DNA from: Chengkuizengella marina
Lineage (GTDB): Bacteria > Bacillota > Bacilli > Paenibacillales > KCTC-33759
Reading direction: 5' to 3'
Assembly (NCBI RefSeq): GCF_009910845.1
Contig: NZ_SIJB01000032.1
Span: 1 to 64,000, forward strand
DNA length: 64,000 nucleotides
Part shown: positions 1 through 9,078 of the stretch, in pieces
Position numbering within the stretch: position 1 is the first letter of the stretch
Layout: each line of letters begins with the position of its first letter
Position numbers and translations under genes: made by a program
Notes under the pieces: model-generated
Databases searched by the model: none
Told to the model about the DNA's origin: nothing
Seen by the model: the letters and a program-made list of their open reading frames with translations, nothing else

Positions 1-345
1 ATGAAAGATAAAGAAATGGTCGATCTTAGTTTCTCTGGAAGTTTTGTAGATGCTGATAGTAGTCACTCAGCTTCTGGTGATGTATTTACTGTAAATACAG
101 ATGATGGTGTATATTTACGTTTTGAAAATTTTGAAGCAACAAATGGTCCTGATTTATATGTCTATCTAGCTAAATCTGGTGAGGAAACTTCGGATGGTAT
201 TAGATTAGAGAAACTAAAGGGGAATGTTGGAGATCAGAACTACTTACTTCCAGCAGGGGTTGATTTAACTGAGTATGATAAAGTGGTTATATGGTGTAAA
301 GCATTTGATGTAGATTTTGGTTATGCTGAATTATCCAAATCTTAA
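1..345 (+). CDS. DM13-domain protein, 5'-truncated by the window edge
   Basis: The 114 visible residues form a DM13 domain, a small beta-rich fold proposed to act in electron transfer. The hallmark is a near-C-terminal cysteine in WCKAFDVDFGYAEL, with the earlier motif TDDGVYLRFENFEATNGPDLYVYL. Family members normally carry an N-terminal signal peptide or lipobox, and none is visible. The ATG at base 1 is therefore probably internal and the gene likely starts upstream of the window. It lies 17 bp before a membrane molybdopterin oxidoreductase, so the two are probably co-transcribed and may share a redox role at the cell surface. The domain call is fairly safe; the function is inference. Confidence 0.75.
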   Translation: MKDKEMVDLSFSGSFVDADSSHSASGDVFTVNTDDGVYLRFENFEATNGPDLYVYLAKSGEETSDGIRLEKLKGNVGDQNYLLPAGVDLTEYDKVVIWCKAFDVDFGYAELSKS

Positions 346-362
346 TATTGGATGTGATATAA

Positions 363-1646
363 ATGAAAAACAATTTTAATTGGTTTAAAATTCCTTATGG
401 AAAAAAACTAAAAAATATTCATAAATGGAATGCTTGGGTTATATTGATTTTAGCCATCACCGGAGGGGTATTATATATCCCCTCCATCCGAGGTGATTTA
501 GGGTTAGTTCGAACAATTCTCAAGGAGTTTCACATTTATATTGGGTTTATATCCATTTTGTTACTGGTGTTATATTTACCTTATCTATTTAAACATACAA
601 AACAGCTAAGAAAAAAAATAAATCAGAAATTTAATTTAGCTGTTGTTTTATTTCTTATAATAGGATGGAGCATATCAGGATTAGTATTATGGCAATATAA
701 AAATTTGCCGCCTGCATGGACAAATACAGCGTTGTTTTATCATGATTTATTAACTTGGGTTGGAATTCCATATGTGATCTATCATTCCATCACAAGGCTA
801 AGATGGTTAAATAAAAAACGAACAATAACTAAGAAAGAAAATCAGGTTGTAAAATCAGATCAAGAAAATAAGGATTTGGATAATGATATTCAAAAACGCA
901 TTGCAGCTTGGTTAGAAAAATCCCCTATTTCTCGTCGCAGCTTCATAAGAGTCTCTGTAAGTACATTGTTAGTAATAGGAATTGGTCCATCCTTTTATCG
1001 TTGGATAAAAAAAACGTTGGACACAGGAGGTTCGGATTTAACTGAATTCAATGCTGGAGATGGTAATCGAATGCTACCAGCACCTAGACCACTACCTGAT
1101 TCTCAGAAGGTAATTGGAGGAGGAAGTCAGGGGAATTACAGAGTTTATACGGTTACAGAAATTCCATCATTTTCATCAGATACATGGGCTTTTACAATAA
1201 CAGGATTGGTTAATAAAGAACTTACATGGAACTGGGAACAGTTTCTGAAAATATCAAGAAAAGTCCAAGTGAGTGACTTCCACTGTATAACTGGATGGTC
1301 TGTTTACAACAATACATGGGAAGGGATACCACTATCTCAATTGTTAAATTTAGTAGGTGTAACTAAAAAAGCAAAATACGTCAAGTTATATTCAGGAGAT
1401 GGAGTATATACAGATGCACTATCTTTAGAACAAGCTAGATTAGATGATGTGATGGTAGCTGTTTTATTGGATGGAAAACCAATTCCACAGAAATTAGGTG
1501 GTCCTGTGAGGTTAGTTGTTCCTCAAATGTATGCATACAAATCAGTGAAATGGCTTCAAACAATAGAATTAATAGAGGAAGAACATCTTGGATATTGGGA
1601 AGTAAGAGGATATGAAAATGACGCGTGGGTGAAGGGTATAACTTGA
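363..1646 (+). CDS. Membrane-anchored molybdopterin-dependent oxidoreductase (sulfite oxidase fold)
   Basis: 427 residues in two parts. Residues about 20-145 hold four hydrophobic helices with histidines H20, H57, H127 and H141, which resembles a small cytochrome b561-like heme domain. After a charged linker comes a twin-arginine-like motif (SRRSFIR, R191-R192) and a further hydrophobic segment. Residues about 255-415 form a sulfite-oxidase or YedY-type molybdopterin domain with the molybdenum-ligand cysteine in DFHCITGW (C308) and the family motif GGPVRLVVPQ. The likely role is an extracytoplasmic redox enzyme taking or giving electrons through its own heme helices. The substrate cannot be read from sequence. 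Start ATG 363 lacks a strong ribosome site but follows the DM13 gene by 17 bp. Confidence 0.85.
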   Translation: MKNNFNWFKIPYGKKLKNIHKWNAWVILILAITGGVLYIPSIRGDLGLVRTILKEFHIYIGFISILLLVLYLPYLFKHTKQLRKKINQKFNLAVVLFLIIGWSISGLVLWQYKNLPPAWTNTALFYHDLLTWVGIPYVIYHSITRLRWLNKKRTITKKENQVVKSDQENKDLDNDIQKRIAAWLEKSPISRRSFIRVSVSTLLVIGIGPSFYRWIKKTLDTGGSDLTEFNAGDGNRMLPAPRPLPDSQKVIGGGSQGNYRVYTVTEIPSFSSDTWAFTITGLVNKELTWNWEQFLKISRKVQVSDFHCITGWSVYNNTWEGIPLSQLLNLVGVTKKAKYVKLYSGDGVYTDALSLEQARLDDVMVAVLLDGKPIPQKLGGPVRLVVPQMYAYKSVKWLQTIELIEEEHLGYWEVRGYENDAWVKGIT

Positions 1647-1708
1647 TTTGTTTTTAAGTTATATCCTATTATTGTGGCATTTTTGTGATTCATGAAAATG
1701 ACATGAGG

Positions 1709-1737
1709 TGATTTTCAAATCACAGAAATGCTATAAT
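1709..1737 (+). promoter_or_regulatory. Candidate promoter of the DUF418 gene with a palindrome over the -35 region
   Basis: TATAAT at 1732-1737 has a hexamer TGATTT 17 bases upstream (1709-1714). That hexamer is the left half of the palindrome TGATTT-TC-AAATCA (1709-1722), so a repressor bound there would cover the -35 region. The -10 box is perfect and the -35 poor. No regulator is identified. Confidence 0.45.
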
Positions 1738-1797
1738 ATTAAAATTGGAAGGTTTAAGAATGATGTGAATGATAAATAGAAAGGAGAGGATGTTTGT

Positions 1798-3036
1798 ATT
1801 TTTGAAAAAAAACTACCCACGCAACCTCAGGAGCGATTGGTTATTTTAGACATTCTAAGAGGATTTGCTATTTTGGGGATATTAATTTCAAATATGCCTT
1901 ATTTTCAATCTCCCCAACTATACAATGATTTATTAGTGGATCAAGTATGGACTCACGTTTTAGACCCATACATAGATAAAATATATGTTGTATTCATTCA
2001 AGGAAAGTTTTATACCATGTTCTCCTTTTTATTTGGAATAGGGTTTATAATATTTATGAATCGAGTAGAGCAATCAGCAAATAAACCAACACTTTTATAT
2101 AGTCGAAGATTAATTGCTTTATTAGTGATTGGAATTATTCACGCTTTGTTTATTTGGTGGGGAGATATACTTGTTACATATGCCTTTCTTGGTTTTATAT
2201 TATTGTTATTTAACAATCTGAAACCAAATCTATATTTGACATTTGGAATTGGTTTGGTAGCCGTTTTTAATTTTCTTATGTATTGGTCCGCTATGATTAT
2301 GGGTCAATATGGAAATGGAAAAGGTGGAAGTGATTACTCATCATTAGAAATGATAGAAATTCAAAACAAGATCAGTACTTCAGTACTTCATTATGGAGAA
2401 GGTACGATTTACGAAATTATTTCACAAAATGTCTATGACTGGTTTTATGTTGCTCCATTAGGTATAATATCTTCATTATTTTTAATTTTCCCCATGTTCT
2501 TAATAGGGGCATATTTTGGCAAACAAAATATTTTTACTAAAATGAGTGATCATGTTAACCTTTTTAAAAAAATATGGATTTGGAGTTTCATATTTGGTTC
2601 TATATTACAGATTGTGAAGTTATGGGCATATCCTCATATCAATGAGTTGCCATTTTCTGTTTACACTTTCTGGTATTATTTAGGAATTTCGGTCGGTGAC
2701 CCTTTATTTAGTTTCTTTTACCTAACATCTATTGTATTATTATTTCAGAGGAACTTTATTAAAAATATATGGATTCATTTAAGCAGAGTGGGACGAATGG
2801 CATTAAGTCATTATTTGTTTCAATCTGTTATTTGTGTCTTTATATTTTATAATGTTGGATTAGGTCTTTATGGAAAAATTGGATTTGCCCTGGGATTATT
2901 ATTAGCAATTATCATATATAGCGTTCAGGTATGGTTAAGTGCAGTATGGTTCAAAAAATTTCGATATGGTCCATTCGAATGGATTTTGAGAATGTTTACT
3001 TATGGTAGTAAGATCACAATAAGAAGGGGAAAATAG
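1798..3036 (+). CDS. DUF418 family polytopic membrane protein, start codon uncertain
   Basis: A DUF418 protein of about 400-412 residues, recognised by the N-terminal RLVILDILRGFAILGILISN and by about ten hydrophobic segments; DUF418 proteins are membrane proteins of unknown function. The start is problematic. The first canonical in-frame start is TTG 1837, without a ribosome site and after the usual QERLVILD leader. The strong ribosome site GGAGAGG at 1783-1789 is followed by the in-frame codon ATT at 1798, eight bases on. An ATG (1790) and a TTG (1802) lie in a different frame and would join this one if the run of eight A at 1805-1812 had one more base. A TATAAT box at 1732-1737 precedes it. 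Confidence 0.75.
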   Translation: MFEKKLPTQPQERLVILDILRGFAILGILISNMPYFQSPQLYNDLLVDQVWTHVLDPYIDKIYVVFIQGKFYTMFSFLFGIGFIIFMNRVEQSANKPTLLYSRRLIALLVIGIIHALFIWWGDILVTYAFLGFILLLFNNLKPNLYLTFGIGLVAVFNFLMYWSAMIMGQYGNGKGGSDYSSLEMIEIQNKISTSVLHYGEGTIYEIISQNVYDWFYVAPLGIISSLFLIFPMFLIGAYFGKQNIFTKMSDHVNLFKKIWIWSFIFGSILQIVKLWAYPHINELPFSVYTFWYYLGISVGDPLFSFFYLTSIVLLFQRNFIKNIWIHLSRVGRMALSHYLFQSVICVFIFYNVGLGLYGKIGFALGLLLAIIIYSVQVWLSAVWFKKFRYGPFEWILRMFTYGSKITIRRGK

Positions 3037-3080
3037 GATTTTAAATGACCTAATATACTTACATAAGGAGGATTTTGTAA

Positions 3081-4259
3081 ATGAGCTTTAAACGTATTTC
3101 ATTAATTGTGTTGGATAGTGTTGGTATTGGAGAAATGCCAGATGCAGAACAATTTGGAGATAAGGGTGCACATACATTACAGCATATAGCAGAACAGGTG
3201 CCTTCTTTTTCCATACCTAATATGGAGAGGCTTGGTTTAGGGAACATCACTCAAATGGAAGGTATTCATGCAGTGTCAAACCCTTTGGCACATTACGGGA
3301 AAATGGAGGAAGCTTCCGTTGGTAAAGATACAATGACTGGACATTGGGAAATCATGGGTCTAAAAGTAACCATTCCTTTTAAAACATATCCAGATGGATT
3401 TCCAGAAGAATTGTTAAAACAATTTGAAGAAAAAACTGGCAGAAAAGTCATTGGGAACAAACCAGCTTCTGGTACAGAAATATTGGATGAGTTGGGCGAA
3501 CAACAAATGAAGGAAGGGGCTTGGATCGTTTATACTTCTGCAGATAGTGTATTTCAAATTGCTGCTCATGAGGATGTAATCCCATTAGAGGAATTATACA
3601 AAGCATGTGAGATTGCAAGAGAGTTGACTTTACAAGATGAATTTGTAGTTGGAAGAGTCATTGCCCGTCCGTATATAGGTGAACCAGGGGATTTTAAACG
3701 TACTGCCAATCGTCACGACTATGCACTTAAACCACCTGCCCGTACAGTAATGAATGAGTTAAAAGATGCAAATAAAGACAGTATAGCGATTGGGAAAATA
3801 AATGATATTTTTTCTGGTGAAGGTGTGACCGAAACTTATCCAACTAAAAGCAATCTAGATGGTATTCAACGTACAATTGAAGTATTGAAAAAGGATTTTA
3901 ATGGCATGGTCTTTACGAATTTAGTTGATTTTGATTCACTGTATGGTCATAGACGAGATCCTGCTGGTTATGCTAAGGCATTAGAAGAATTTGATACTTA
4001 TTTACCAAAAATCATGGACGAAATTGGAGAAGAAGATTTGTTGATTATAACAGCAGATCATGGAAATGATCCTGTTCATCATGGTACTGATCATACTAGG
4101 GAATACGTACCATTACTAATATGGAATCCTACATTTACAGCTGGAAATTCACTAGGTATTCGCTCAACATTTTCTGATATTGGTGCTTTGGTAGCAGAGA
4201 ATTTTAATGTTAAAAAACCAGAAAACGGAACATCATTTTTAAATGATTTGAAAGCTTAA
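3081..4259 (+). CDS. deoB: Phosphopentomutase
   Basis: 392 residues, the normal length for DeoB, which interconverts (deoxy)ribose-1-phosphate and -5-phosphate in nucleoside catabolism. It has the alkaline-phosphatase-superfamily metal sites expected of the family: [11 protein letters not shown] at the N terminus, the loop [10 protein letters not shown] with the phosphorylatable threonine, and the C-terminal metal motif [19 protein letters not shown] good ribosome site (AAGGAGG) precedes ATG 3081. punA follows 37 bp downstream, so the two probably form one transcript: PunA releases ribose-1-phosphate and DeoB moves it into the pentose phosphate pathway. Confidence is high. Confidence 0.97.
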   Translation: MSFKRISLIVLDSVGIGEMPDAEQFGDKGAHTLQHIAEQVPSFSIPNMERLGLGNITQMEGIHAVSNPLAHYGKMEEASVGKDTMTGHWEIMGLKVTIPFKTYPDGFPEELLKQFEEKTGRKVIGNKPASGTEILDELGEQQMKEGAWIVYTSADSVFQIAAHEDVIPLEELYKACEIARELTLQDEFVVGRVIARPYIGEPGDFKRTANRHDYALKPPARTVMNELKDANKDSIAIGKINDIFSGEGVTETYPTKSNLDGIQRTIEVLKKDFNGMVFTNLVDFDSLYGHRRDPAGYAKALEEFDTYLPKIMDEIGEEDLLIITADHGNDPVHHGTDHTREYVPLLIWNPTFTAGNSLGIRSTFSDIGALVAENFNVKKPENGTSFLNDLKA

Positions 4260-4296
4260 AATAAAAATTTTGAAGAATTTGAGGGGGACGTAAGGT

Positions 4297-5133
4297 ATGG
4301 GTAATGAAATAAGAAACTTTAGTAGTGAGTATATTAAAGAATCGGCAGAGTTTATCAAAGGAAAACTAAAGGATTCACCCGAAATCGGATTAATTTTAGG
4401 TTCTGGGTTAGGTGTGCTTGCAGATCAAATTGAGTCTGCGATTGAGATTCCATATGAAGAAATTCCTCATTTTCCTGTTTCAACAGTTGAAGGTCATGAC
4501 GGTAAGTTAGTAATAGGTTTGCTGGAAGGGAAAAACGTCCTAATGATGAAAGGTCGCTTTCATTTATATGAAGGGTATACTGATGAAGTAGTTACATTTC
4601 CAATTAGAGTTATGAAAGCGTTGGGGATTAACACACTTGTTGTGACAAATGCTGCTGGGGGAGTTAACACTTCATTTGAACCAGGTAATCTTATGTTAAT
4701 TGAAGATCATATTAACTTTACAGGTAAAAATCCGCTGATTGGACCAAATGATAATGAATTAGGGGCTCGATTCCCTGACATGTCTGAAGCTTATAGCAAG
4801 AGGTTAAGAGCGATTGCAGAATCAGTGGCAAGTAATTTACAAATTAATATACAACAAGGTGTTTACATCGGCTTACTTGGCCCTTCCTATGAAACTCCAG
4901 CTGAAATTCGCATGCTGCGTATATTAGGTGCTGACGCAGTTGGAATGTCCACAGTTCCAGAAGTGATAGCTGCTAAACATGCTGGCATTGAGGTGCTTGG
5001 TATTTCCTGTATTAGTAACATGGCTGCAGGAATCTTAGATCAACCATTATCCCATGATGAAGTAATGGAAACAACGGAAAAAGTAAAAGAGCAGTTTTTA
5101 GGCTTAGTTAAAGGCATCCTTCCTAAATTGTAA
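4297..5133 (+). CDS. punA: Purine-nucleoside phosphorylase
   Basis: 278 residues of the trimeric PNP/MTAP family, which splits inosine and guanosine to base plus ribose-1-phosphate. Motifs visible are the phosphate-binding LILGSGLG near the N terminus, MKGRFHLYEGY, VTNAAGGVN and the base-binding stretch LRILGADAVGMSTVPEVIAA. The ribosome site GAGGGGG lies eight bases before ATG 4297. It follows deoB closely and works with it and with pdp downstream in nucleoside salvage. The product is the counterpart of B. subtilis PupG (also called PunA). No terminator is obvious behind the gene, but a new promoter at 5193-5221 suggests the next gene is expressed separately. Confidence 0.96.
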   Translation: MGNEIRNFSSEYIKESAEFIKGKLKDSPEIGLILGSGLGVLADQIESAIEIPYEEIPHFPVSTVEGHDGKLVIGLLEGKNVLMMKGRFHLYEGYTDEVVTFPIRVMKALGINTLVVTNAAGGVNTSFEPGNLMLIEDHINFTGKNPLIGPNDNELGARFPDMSEAYSKRLRAIAESVASNLQINIQQGVYIGLLGPSYETPAEIRMLRILGADAVGMSTVPEVIAAKHAGIEVLGISCISNMAAGILDQPLSHDEVMETTEKVKEQFLGLVKGILPKL

Positions 5134-5192
5134 TAAAGATAAAAATGATAAATTCCCTCAAAATGACCAAAAATAAAATTTAAATGCAACTT

Positions 5193-5221
5193 TTTACATG
5201 GAAAAATCGTACAACTATAAT
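5193..5221 (+). promoter_or_regulatory. Sigma-A type promoter before the propeller-like protein gene
   Basis: TTTACA (5193-5198) and TATAAT (5216-5221) are separated by exactly 17 bases, close to the sigma-A consensus. It sits about 80 bases before the start codon at 5300 and could also drive pdp, which follows that gene by 18 bp. Confidence 0.7.
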
Positions 5222-5299
5222 AAGTGAAATGATATTCATAAAATATGTAAACATAAAGATGCAATTACTAATGTAACCTGGTTATGGAGAGGGAAACAA

Positions 5300-7315
5300 A
5301 TGAAAAATAAAGAAATTGAAGACAACAAGAATAAAGAGAAGGTCAAAAATAAAAAAAAATTTTATATTCTAATTTTAGCTTTAGTTTTCATTATTAGTTT
5401 AATTGGTTGGTGGTTATTTCCTACACAAGAAACAAAACCACCTCAAACTCAAACAGAAGATGAGGAAAGTCTAATGGGGACCCTTCCCCTACCTTTCCCT
5501 TTTCCAACAGGTGAACCTCTTCCAAACAACCACCCGATACAACCAGAACACAATTTAGATGTATTTGAATCAAGTAACATCATCTATGATGGGAGCGATA
5601 CATATTTCAGGAATGAATTAGATGATTGGAAATTATACGTATTACATAATGGAGAGCAAGAGCCAGAAAAAGTAATGGATGAAGCAGTTTATTATATGAC
5701 GAAAGTAGAAGAGAAAATACTTTATACGCAATCAAACGAGCTTGGTATCTTCATGATTGATACAGATGGATCGAATAAAGAACAAATTACAGGTGATTCT
5801 ACTCATCAGTTTATCGTACAAGATTCATGGGTTTATTATGTGGATGCTTCAGATCGGAATAGATTAACCAAAGTTAAGTTAGATGGAACTGATAAAGTAG
5901 TATTATCAGATGATGAAATACACAGCTTTTTGATTCAAGAAAATTGTATCTATTATGTAAATCGTTCAAATGAATTAAATCTATATAAGATGAAAACGGA
6001 TGGTTCATCTAGATTATTAGTGTCTAAGGATTCTGTAACAAATCTTAAAATTTTAGATGACTGGATTTATTATTTATTTGAAAACAATATTTATAAAATA
6101 AATAAGGATGGATTGGAGCTTGATATCGTTTCTAATGAATACATTCAGTTTTTCCAAATCTCCCAAGACTGGATTTATTATCGTACAGAAGGAATAGGGG
6201 GGAATTTATGGAGAATGAAGCTTGATGGTACCAATAAGGAGCAAATTTCCATTTCAGGATATGATCTTGATTTTATAGAAATTTGGGATGATTGGGTATT
6301 TTACTATAGTGCTTTCCTAAATAAAGAGCTGTATCATTTGGACGGAGAAACTAAAAAGATCTCAGAAAAAGACATAAGTAACTTGTTTGTACATAACAAT
6401 TTGTTATTTTATTTAGACAACAATGATTTTAATAAGTTATATCAAATGGATTTAAACGGTGAAAATATAAACAAAATAGTTGATTCAACCGTTACAGAAT
6501 ATGAAATTTATGATAACAAGATCTACTACAGAAATGCACTTGATGAAAACAAGCTGTATGAGACGGAATTATTGGGTGAAAATAATGTAAGAGTAATTGA
6601 TCAAAGGTTATTACAATATGAGATGTACAATGATCAGTTGTATTTTATTGAAGATAGTGATCAACAGAGATTGTTCCAATATGATATGGAAACTAAACAA
6701 TTGACTAAAATTACAGATGAACAAGTTTACCAATTTTATATTTTAAATGAAAAAATATTTTATACTTCCCAAGAGGGTTCAAACATAGTTAATTTAGATG
6801 GAACTGATTTGCTTAAATTAACAAGTGACATAGAGAACCCTAAGATTTTAGGTGATTGGATTTATTATGTTGGATATGGTGAACATGAAAATTTATACCG
6901 TATAAAACAAGATGGAAGTGAGCAGACCAAACTCACTACAATAAACACAAATAATTACATGATTTTAAACGATTGGATTTATTATATTGAAGATTGGAAG
7001 CTCCATAAAATAAAACTGGATGGCTCAGAAAAAGTAAAAATAAGTGATAAATCTGTTAATTTACTATTATCAATAGAAAACGATTGGATATATGCTTCAT
7101 CTTCCTTAAACGCAAGTCCTATCAGTGTTTACACTACAGTATTTAAAGTTAAAACAAATGGAAAATCATATGAAGAACTAATCAATGGGTACATTGAAGA
7201 TTTAGAAATAACAGATAAAGGCATTTTGTTTACAGAAAATCAAGAAAGCTATCGAACATTTAAAGTTAATATAGATGGTTCTAACGAAAGTGTTTTATTT
7301 ACACCAACACCATAA
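5300..7315 (+). CDS. Membrane-anchored DUF5050/propeller-like repeat protein
   Basis: 671 residues. A lysine-rich cytoplasmic N terminus is followed by one hydrophobic helix (about residues 23-43), a proline-rich linker and then a long extracytoplasmic region. That region repeats a 40-45 residue unit marked by WIYY followed by KxxxDG and a polar turn (for example DDWIYYLFENNIYKINKDG and GDWIYYVGYGEHENLYRIK). This is the DUF5050 pattern, expected to form a beta-propeller. No catalytic motif is seen; binding of a ligand or wall component is a guess. It is embedded between punA and pdp, 18 bp ahead of pdp, although it has no evident link to nucleosides. It has its own promoter at 5193. Confidence 0.75.
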   Translation: MKNKEIEDNKNKEKVKNKKKFYILILALVFIISLIGWWLFPTQETKPPQTQTEDEESLMGTLPLPFPFPTGEPLPNNHPIQPEHNLDVFESSNIIYDGSDTYFRNELDDWKLYVLHNGEQEPEKVMDEAVYYMTKVEEKILYTQSNELGIFMIDTDGSNKEQITGDSTHQFIVQDSWVYYVDASDRNRLTKVKLDGTDKVVLSDDEIHSFLIQENCIYYVNRSNELNLYKMKTDGSSRLLVSKDSVTNLKILDDWIYYLFENNIYKINKDGLELDIVSNEYIQFFQISQDWIYYRTEGIGGNLWRMKLDGTNKEQISISGYDLDFIEIWDDWVFYYSAFLNKELYHLDGETKKISEKDISNLFVHNNLLFYLDNNDFNKLYQMDLNGENINKIVDSTVTEYEIYDNKIYYRNALDENKLYETELLGENNVRVIDQRLLQYEMYNDQLYFIEDSDQQRLFQYDMETKQLTKITDEQVYQFYILNEKIFYTSQEGSNIVNLDGTDLLKLTSDIENPKILGDWIYYVGYGEHENLYRIKQDGSEQTKLTTINTNNYMILNDWIYYIEDWKLHKIKLDGSEKVKISDKSVNLLLSIENDWIYASSSLNASPISVYTTVFKVKTNGKSYEELINGYIEDLEITDKGILFTENQESYRTFKVNIDGSNESVLFTPTP

Positions 7316-7333
7316 CAAAGGAGATATACTAAC

Positions 7334-8635
7334 ATGAGAATGGTTGATTTAATTTCTAAAAAAAGAGAAGGTTTATCTTTAACTAGAGATGAAATTCAAT
7401 ACATGATAAAAGGGTATACGGATGGAACCATCCCTGATTATCAAATGTCAGCTTGGGCGATGGCCGTATTTTTTCAAGGATTAGATGCTAACGAAACTTC
7501 ACAATTAACAATGGAAATGGCACGTTCTGGAGATCAAGTTGATTTGTCAGGAATAAAAGGAATTAAAGTGGATAAACATTCAACTGGTGGTGTAGGAGAT
7601 AAAACAAGTTTAATCGTTGTTCCATTAGTAGCATCAGTAGGTGTTCCGGTTGCAAAAATGTCAGGCAGAGGACTTGGTCATACAGGAGGTACGGTTGATA
7701 AATTAGAGTCTATTGAAGGATTTAAGATCGAGTTGACTAAAGAGCAGTTTTTTAATAATGTAAATGATTTTAAAATGGCACTTGTTGGACAAAGTGGAAA
7801 CTTAACACCAGCAGATAAAAAGTTATATGGATTAAGAGATGTTACAGGAACGGTGAACTCGATGCCTTTGATAGCAAGCTCCATCATGAGTAAAAAAATT
7901 GCCTCAGGTGCAGATGCTATTGTGTTAGATGTAAAGGTTGGAGCAGGTGCGTTCATGAAATCTTTAGAGGATGCCAAGGAATTAGCAAAAACGATGGTTT
8001 CTATTGGAAATCATTTAAACAGAAAAACGATAGCAGTAATCACCGATATGAATCAACCGTTAGGTTTTGAAATAGGAAATGCAAATGAAGTGAAAGAAGC
8101 AATTGAGGTTCTAAAAGGCAAAGGAGAAGAGAGATTAACAAAAGTTTGTTTGACACTTGCATCTTATATGGCTGTAGCCGGACAAGTATACCCTGATTTT
8201 AATACAGCTTATAAGCAGTTTGAAGAAGTATTAAAATCAGGACAAGCTGTTGAAACTTTTGCAAAATTTGTTGAAGCACAGGGTGGAGATTCAGAACTAG
8301 TTACTCAACCTGAAAAATTACCTCAGTCCAAGTATCATATCAATGTAATTGCGGAACAAGCAGGGTATATTCAAGACATTAATGCAGAATCTATAGGTTA
8401 TGCGGCCATGTATCTGGGTGCTGGCAGAAAAACAAAAGAAGATCAAATTGATTATGCTGTTGGCATAACATTAAAGAAAAAAGTAGCCGATGAGGTTTCT
8501 ATTGGTGAAGTAATTGCAGTGATACATAGCAATAATAAAGAAGTTCAAGATAGTTTAGACTTAATACAGCAGTCAGTGAAAATATCTGCAGCAAAAGTGG
8601 AAGAATTACCTATTATTTATGAGGTAATTGAATAA
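7334..8635 (+). CDS. pdp: Pyrimidine-nucleoside phosphorylase
   Basis: 433 residues of the thymidine/pyrimidine-nucleoside phosphorylase family, which cleaves uridine, thymidine and deoxyuridine with phosphate. The glycine-rich signature KHSTGGVGDKTSLIVVPLVA and the following MSGRGLGHTGGTVDKLES are intact, as is the C-terminal domain motif (GAGRKTKEDQIDYAVGI). The ribosome site AAAGGAGA precedes ATG 7334. Together with deoB and punA it completes purine and pyrimidine nucleoside breakdown to ribose phosphates. A hairpin with a T-run follows at 8655. Confidence 0.97.
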   Translation: MRMVDLISKKREGLSLTRDEIQYMIKGYTDGTIPDYQMSAWAMAVFFQGLDANETSQLTMEMARSGDQVDLSGIKGIKVDKHSTGGVGDKTSLIVVPLVASVGVPVAKMSGRGLGHTGGTVDKLESIEGFKIELTKEQFFNNVNDFKMALVGQSGNLTPADKKLYGLRDVTGTVNSMPLIASSIMSKKIASGADAIVLDVKVGAGAFMKSLEDAKELAKTMVSIGNHLNRKTIAVITDMNQPLGFEIGNANEVKEAIEVLKGKGEERLTKVCLTLASYMAVAGQVYPDFNTAYKQFEEVLKSGQAVETFAKFVEAQGGDSELVTQPEKLPQSKYHINVIAEQAGYIQDINAESIGYAAMYLGAGRKTKEDQIDYAVGITLKKKVADEVSIGEVIAVIHSNNKEVQDSLDLIQQSVKISAAKVEELPIIYEVIE

Positions 8636-8654
8636 CAAGAAATAATAAAGGAAA

Positions 8655-8700
8655 AGAAGGTTGTAATCTCTATAGAAATAAAATGCACCTTCTTTTTTTA
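8655..8700 (+). terminator. Rho-independent terminator after pdp
   Basis: Arms AGAAGGT (8655-8661) and ACCTTCT (8687-8693) close a 25-base loop and run directly into seven T. The large loop makes it a moderate rather than strong terminator. Confidence 0.6.
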
Positions 8701-8715
8701 TTTTTTATAATTATA

Positions 8716-8886
8716 TCAAATGAATAATTTAGAAAGATCCTGTAAAGGGGGTTCTAATCCCCGATAATATCTAATCTTACCTCTTAGAAAATATAATTCA
8801 TCATCTGAACCCTCACTCAATATTGAAAATGGGAGTGTCAAAAATACGAAAACCATTATCATCCCTATTGCAACATATTTTTTCAA
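8716..8886 (-). CDS. Small membrane or secreted protein of unknown function (56 aa, TTG start)
   Basis: The frame is open further upstream, but the ribosome site AGGAGG at 8898-8893 places the start at TTG 8886, six bases on. The 56-residue product begins LKKYVAIGMIMVFVFLTLPF, a typical signal peptide or single membrane helix. It ends in a charged tail with ELYFLRGKIRYYRGLEPPLQ. No family is recognised. It lies downstream of the minus-strand pair ending at 9079. The well-placed ribosome site and signal-like N terminus support a real gene. Confidence 0.55.
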   Translation of the reverse strand: MKKYVAIGMIMVFVFLTLPFSILSEGSDDELYFLRGKIRYYRGLEPPLQDLSKLFI

Positions 8887-8933
8887 ATAAGCCCTCCTAA
8901 ACATCAATAAACCCGTAAAGAAAATCTATGGAA

Positions 8934-8975
8934 TCCTACAGCATCTTAGATGTTTATATCTTAGATTGCTGTGAG
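8934..8975. repeat. Imperfect inverted repeat containing two copies of ATCTTAGAT
   Basis: The motif ATCTTAGAT occurs twice in tandem and is flanked by ACAGC on the left and GCTGT on the right, so the segment can fold as an imperfect hairpin on either strand. It lies between the minus-strand genes ending at 9079 and starting at 8886, so it may end transcription from the first or regulate the second. No T-run follows on either side. Confidence 0.45.
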
Positions 8976-9078
8976 TCGCTTGATTTTTAGGGATGATGAA
9001 CTGTGGGAGTTAAAAAAAGAAATAAAATCACTAACTCTAGCATCTTGAGTAAATCGCTTTTCACGTATTTAATTTTAT

